A stretch of 7,990 nucleotides of DNA from Proteiniphilum sp. UBA5267 (GTDB lineage: Bacteria > Bacteroidota > Bacteroidia > Bacteroidales > Dysgonomonadaceae): contig DHTF01000006.1 in assembly GCA_002411515.1 (NCBI GenBank), positions 14,170 to 22,159 on the forward strand. Direction: 5' to 3'. Each line of letters opens with the position of its first letter. Positions within the stretch are counted from its first letter, which is position 1. Made by a program: the position numbers and the translations under genes. This document shows, piece after piece, positions 4,692-7,990 of this stretch. The notes beneath the pieces are model-generated. The model had not been told where the DNA came from. It saw only the letters and a list, made by a program, of their open reading frames with translations, and ran no database searches.

Positions 4692-6722
4692 CTAATATTT
4701 CAACACAATTCGTTCTCCAAGCTCTTTGGCGAGCACCTTTTTCATCTCCTGCAGCTGCTTCAGCCGGGTGATGAGTGTTACATAATCGTCCCTGTCGCCC
4801 GACTTCATCTCTTCTTTGAGTTCTTCAATTTTCTGGAGAACGTAGAAATTCTTCAGTTCGGTGGTAGCACGGGGAACGTAGGAATTCAGCAAGTTCCTCT
4901 CAAGCAGCCGCGAGCGCTTGTCACCCATCTCCTCACCCAAAATTCTCGCGTGTATCTTGCTCAGATGATACCGGTCGCTCATCAGCTCCGAAGCCAATTT
5001 ACTCACTTGGGGATCGGAATGAGACAAAAAATATCGACCCGAATCAAACTGTGCGTCTTTCATGTGTGCCACGGCTTCTTCAAACATCTGCCTGTAGAGC
5101 TCATTGGAAAAGCAAATGTTATCACGCTCCAGGTCAAAGTGAACAAACTCAGTCACTCCTAGTCCCTCTTCCACCAGCACATCCTCCTCTACCACATTTT
5201 TTCCCTCTTTCCTTTTCTGTTTTTCAAACTTTTGGTAGATGGGGGTATTGCCATATCGAACCACGTAACGCAGTATCTCCAGTTCATATTTATCGAAAGG
5301 ATTCTTGGAGAATACCCGTGGCTTGCCCTCATTTGTACCGGGAGAAGGAGCAGATTGTTTCTGCTTCTCATTGCGGGCGATTTCCTTGTCGTTCTGCTCT
5401 TGCTTCCTTTCGTAAATGCGTTTTGTGATTTTGTTGATTTCTGAAATGAGTACCCGCTCCTGCATGTTGAGCAGGCGGGAGCAGTCCTGAATATAGACAG
5501 AACGGGTGATGCTATTTGGAATGAGGGCAATGCTCTCCACCACGTTGGAGATCATTCCTGCCCGTTTTACGGGGTCGTCGCCCACCTCCTCCAGCAAGAG
5601 CTGCGTCTTGAAACGAATGAAATCAACCTCATTTTCGGAAATATAACGATGGAAGTCTTCTGCATTCTGCTTCTTGGCGAATGAATCGGGATCCTCTCCC
5701 GGGGGGAGCAGAACCACTTTCACATTCAAGCCATCTTCCAGCAAAAGATCAATACCCCGTAGCGCTGCTTTGATACCGGCCGCATCACCGTCGTACAGGA
5801 GGGTGATGTTTTCCGAGAAACGGTGGATCATGCGTATCTGACCATGTGTCAGTGCGGTACCCGATGAGGAGACCACATTTTCAATCCCTGCCTGATGCAT
5901 GGAGATCACATCGGTGTATCCCTCCACCAGAAAACATTTATCCTGTTTTACGATGGCACTCTTGGCAAAGTAGATGCCATACAGCTCGTTGCTCTTTGAG
6001 TAAATCTCACTTTCGGGGGAGTTGACATACTTACCCACATTCTCCACTTTCTTGAGGATGCGCCCCCCAAAAGCAACCACCTTGCCCGACAAGGTATGTA
6101 CCGGAAAAATTACCCTACCCCGGAAACGATCCACCAGGGGCTGGTTGTGTTCACCTCCTGCCGAAAGACCGGTCTTGAGCAGGTAATCCCTTTTGTATCC
6201 TGCTTTCTGTGCTTCCACCGTGAAGGCATCACGTTGTTCGCAGCTATAGCCTAGCTGAAACTTTTTTACGATATCGTCGCGGAAACCCCTTTCCCGAAAA
6301 TAAGTGAGCCCCACCGCCTTTCCTTCGGGATGGTTGTGCAGCGTCTTGACAAAATAATCGCGAGCGTACTCATTGAGGATGAACATGCTCTCCCTGTCGC
6401 TTTGTGCCTGCTTCTCCTCGTCGGTGAATTCCTTTTCAATCACTTCGATGCCATACTTGCGGGCGACATATTTCAATGCCTCATAATAGGAGAGCTGTTC
6501 ATGCTTCATCACGAAGTGGATGGGTGATCCCCCTTCACCGCAGGCGAAACATTTGCAGATATTTTTCGACGGAGAGACGTAAAAAGAAGGGGTTCGATCG
6601 TCGTGAAAAGGGCACAATCCCACCCAGTTCACTCCTCGTCGACGAAGCGTAACAAAGTCGGACACAATATCCATGATCTGGGCTGCGTCCTGAATACGGG
6701 CTATGGTTATTTGATCAATCAT
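4692..6722 (-). CDS. dnaG: DNA primase
   Basis: DnaG makes the RNA primers for replication. The 676-residue protein shows the full bacterial layout. The N-terminal CHC2 zinc finger has Cys37, His40, Cys58 and Cys61 (CPFHDDRTPSF ... CKCFACGEGG). The catalytic core has the basic RFRGRVIFPV segment at 199-208. The TOPRIM fold has Glu267 (VEGYTDV), Asp311 and Asp313 (YDGDAAG) and GEDPDS (342-347), so metal-binding residues are intact. A charged, flexible linker (about 438-475) joins a C-terminal helical domain (about 475-676) that should contact the DnaB helicase. Length is normal for the phylum. The gene is divergent from ilvE and followed closely by an ABC ATPase gene. For a promoter, only an imperfect -7 box (TAATTTCG, minus strand, 6731-6738) is visible, very close to the ATG. 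Confidence 0.98.
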   Translation of the reverse strand: MIDQITIARIQDAAQIMDIVSDFVTLRRRGVNWVGLCPFHDDRTPSFYVSPSKNICKCFACGEGGSPIHFVMKHEQLSYYEALKYVARKYGIEVIEKEFTDEEKQAQSDRESMFILNEYARDYFVKTLHNHPEGKAVGLTYFRERGFRDDIVKKFQLGYSCEQRDAFTVEAQKAGYKRDYLLKTGLSAGGEHNQPLVDRFRGRVIFPVHTLSGKVVAFGGRILKKVENVGKYVNSPESEIYSKSNELYGIYFAKSAIVKQDKCFLVEGYTDVISMHQAGIENVVSSSGTALTHGQIRMIHRFSENITLLYDGDAAGIKAALRGIDLLLEDGLNVKVVLLPPGEDPDSFAKKQNAEDFHRYISENEVDFIRFKTQLLLEEVGDDPVKRAGMISNVVESIALIPNSITRSVYIQDCSRLLNMQERVLISEINKITKRIYERKQEQNDKEIARNEKQKQSAPSPGTNEGKPRVFSKNPFDKYELEILRYVVRYGNTPIYQKFEKQKRKEGKNVVEEDVLVEEGLGVTEFVHFDLERDNICFSNELYRQMFEEAVAHMKDAQFDSGRYFLSHSDPQVSKLASELMSDRYHLSKIHARILGEEMGDKRSRLLERNLLNSYVPRATTELKNFYVLQKIEELKEEMKSGDRDDYVTLITRLKQLQEMKKVLAKELGERIVLKY

Positions 6723-6749
6723 TGGGAATACGAAATTAATGATTTATGT

Positions 6750-6761
6750 TGTGAAATCACA
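6750..6761. promoter_or_regulatory. 12-base dyad between dnaG and ilvE
   Basis: TGTGA-AA-TCACA has perfect 5-base arms separated by only two bases. It sits just upstream of the predicted ilvE promoter's -33 region. The arms equal those of a Crp site, but the spacing (2 rather than 6) is wrong for that family. It may be an operator of another kind or a chance dyad. Confidence 0.25.
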
Positions 6762-6780
6762 TTTTTAAAAAATAAAATCC

Positions 6781-6788
6781 TACATTTG
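6781..6788 (+). promoter_or_regulatory. -7 promoter element for ilvE
   Basis: TACATTTG matches TAnnTTTG exactly. Transcription would start near 6795 and leave a leader of about 34 bases before the ATG at 6829. No clear TTTG is found at -33. The leader is A/T-rich and too short to hold a leader-peptide attenuator. Confidence 0.55.
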
Positions 6789-6828
6789 CACGAGGAAACC
6801 CAGTCCAAACTATATTAAAATATTAAAG

Positions 6829-7848
6829 ATGAATGCAATTGATTGGTCGAACATTTCGTTTGGCTACATGAAGACCGACTACAACGTACGCAGTTATTTC
6901 TCCGACGGACAGTGGAGCAAACCCTCTCTGGAGACATCAGAATATCTGAATCTTCACATGGCTGCTACCTGTCTGCATTACGGACAAGAGGCTTTTGAAG
7001 GGTTGAAAGCTTTTCGCGGCAAAGATGGGAAAATACGTATCTTCCGGATGCGTGACAATGCCCTGCGTCTGCAGGCTTCCTGTCACGGCATCATGATGGC
7101 CGAATTGTCGGTCGAACTTTTCGAGGAGATGGTGCTGCTGGCCGTGAAGAATAACGAACGTTTTGTACCACCATACGAGAGTGGGGCTTCATTGTATATC
7201 CGCCCGCTACTGATCGGCACCAGTGCACAAGTGGGCGTAAAGCCGGCCATGGAATATACTTTCCTGATATTTGTGACGCCGGTGGGTCCCTATTTTAAGG
7301 AAGGATTCAAACCAACGCCCATGGTCATCATGCGGGAATATGATCGAGCTGCCCCCCTGGGTACCGGAACTTATAAAGTGGGTGGGAACTACGCTGCCAG
7401 CCTGAAATCGGGCGAGCTGGCCCATCAGAAAGGTTACTCAGCCGTGTTGTATCTCGACGCAAAAGAGAAAAAATATATCGATGAATGTGGACCGGCCAAC
7501 TTCTTCGGAATCAAAAACAATACCTATATCACGCCCAAATCGACCTCCATATTGCCTTCTATCACCAACAAGAGTCTGATGCAACTGGCCGAGGACATGG
7601 GCTTAAAGGTTGAACGTCGCGCCGTGCCTGAAGAAGAACTCGCCACTTTCGAGGAAGCCGGAGCATGCGGTACTGCCGCCGTAATCAGTCCCATTCTGCG
7701 GATCGACGACTTGAGTGAACAAAGAAGTTACGAGATCTCCAAAGATGGAAAAGCAGGTCCCATCTGCGAGAAGCTCTATCACAAGCTTCGTGCCATTCAG
7801 TATGGTGACGAGCCCGATGTGCATGGTTGGGTCACCATTGTATCATAA
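6829..7848 (+). CDS. ilvE: Branched-chain amino acid aminotransferase (PLP fold type IV)
   Basis: The enzyme interconverts leucine, isoleucine and valine with their 2-oxo acids, using glutamate/2-oxoglutarate as partner. The 339-residue length and the motifs FEGLKAFRGKDGKIRIFRM (56-74), SLYIRPLLIGT (121-131), GTGTYKVGGNYAAS (178-191), YIDECGPANFFG (216-227) and CGTAAVISPI (280-289) fit the longer, eukaryote-like BCAT class. Lys183 should be the PLP Schiff-base lysine, and the GTAAVISP loop binds the cofactor phosphate. The start at 6829 is supported by WSNISFGYMKTDYNV, the expected family N-terminus, and by the promoter about 40 bases upstream. The gene stands alone, not in an ilv/leu operon, and is closed by a strong terminator. 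Confidence 0.97.
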   Translation: MNAIDWSNISFGYMKTDYNVRSYFSDGQWSKPSLETSEYLNLHMAATCLHYGQEAFEGLKAFRGKDGKIRIFRMRDNALRLQASCHGIMMAELSVELFEEMVLLAVKNNERFVPPYESGASLYIRPLLIGTSAQVGVKPAMEYTFLIFVTPVGPYFKEGFKPTPMVIMREYDRAAPLGTGTYKVGGNYAASLKSGELAHQKGYSAVLYLDAKEKKYIDECGPANFFGIKNNTYITPKSTSILPSITNKSLMQLAEDMGLKVERRAVPEEELATFEEAGACGTAAVISPILRIDDLSEQRSYEISKDGKAGPICEKLYHKLRAIQYGDEPDVHGWVTIVS

Positions 7849-7856
7849 AATAAATG

Positions 7857-7879
7857 AAGCGGCTTCGGCCGCTTTTTTT
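7857..7879 (+). terminator. Rho-independent terminator of ilvE
   Basis: AAGCGGC-TTCG-GCCGCTT forms a perfect 7-base-pair stem closed by the extra-stable C(UUCG)G tetraloop. It ends in a run of seven T (7873-7879) and starts 9 bases after the ilvE stop codon. Confidence 0.93.
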
Positions 7880-7924
7880 ATGTTTGTAAGAAAAAAATAT
7901 TCTACTGTCGGGTTTCACTGAAGG

Positions 7925-7986
7925 AAATAAAAAAACTATGCTTTTAAGTCTCGCGTAATCACTACGAAAAAAATAAAAACATAGTT
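7925..7986 (-). terminator. Hairpin with T-tract on minus strand, probable terminator of a gene beyond the right edge
   Basis: AACTATGCTTTTA (7934-7946) and TAAAAACATAGTT (7974-7986) are inverted repeats matching at 12 of 13 positions. The loop contains a nested dyad, CGTA-ATCAC-TACG (7954-7966). On the minus strand the outer stem is followed by a T run (7935 down to 7929), which is the orientation of an intrinsic terminator for a leftward gene. All three minus-strand frames reach a stop in 7930-7990, so such a gene would end at or just outside the edge. The stem is A/T-rich and the loop long, so confidence is moderate. Confidence 0.45.
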
Positions 7987-7990
7987 AAGA

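Noticed and set aside
6603..6818. 71-codon open frame on plus, overlapping the dnaG start and the ilvE promoter
   Set aside because: It lies antisense to the conserved zinc-finger region of dnaG, has no family signal, and its end covers the predicted ilvE promoter.
1..7990. Search by eye for CRISPR repeats, insertion-sequence ends, tRNA genes and defence-system genes
   Set aside because: No regularly spaced repeats, transposase motifs, cloverleaf sequences or defence-gene signatures were seen; every long reading frame is accounted for by chromosomal genes.

Overview
The window looks like ordinary chromosome from a member of the Bacteroidota, most likely Bacteroidales and perhaps near Dysgonomonadaceae or Porphyromonadaceae. 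That placement is inferred from protein style and from promoters: four of the intergenic starts are preceded by an exact TAnnTTTG, the -7 element of this phylum, and Shine-Dalgarno sequences are weak. No mobile element, CRISPR array, tRNA or rRNA was seen. No gene-free stretch exceeds 161 bases.

Layout, left to right. (1) Positions 1-1150, minus strand: the first 29 codons of an RND efflux pump permease, preceded by its lipoprotein periplasmic adaptor with a 4-base ATGA overlap. Facing away from them is an AraC-type regulator (1312-2187, plus). The 161-base gap between them holds promoter elements for both directions and a long spaced inverted repeat. This is the usual arrangement of a regulator controlling the pump it is divergent from. 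(2) Positions 2214-3758: a small exported DUF6448-like protein on minus, divergent from a Crp/Fnr-family regulator on plus. The regulator carries an unusual N-terminal extension with nine histidines. The exported protein should begin with His-Cys after signal-peptide cleavage, has an HxxExxH helix and ends in HNH. A near-perfect 16-base palindrome lies between the two genes, about 42 bases upstream of the predicted start of the exported protein's transcript. This pair is the most interesting part of the window and may be a metal- or cofactor-responsive module; that role is inference. (3) Positions 3768-6722, minus: dnaG (primase), then an ABC ATPase gene starting 18 bases after the dnaG stop. 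The ATPase has no permease gene beside it. (4) Positions 6829-7848, plus: ilvE (branched-chain aminotransferase), divergent from dnaG and closed by a strong UUCG-loop terminator. The last 110 bases carry a second, opposite-facing terminator-like hairpin, suggesting a convergent gene just beyond the right edge.

The parts appear independent: an efflux operon with its local regulator, a His-rich regulator/exported-protein pair, and two housekeeping functions (DNA replication and amino-acid metabolism).
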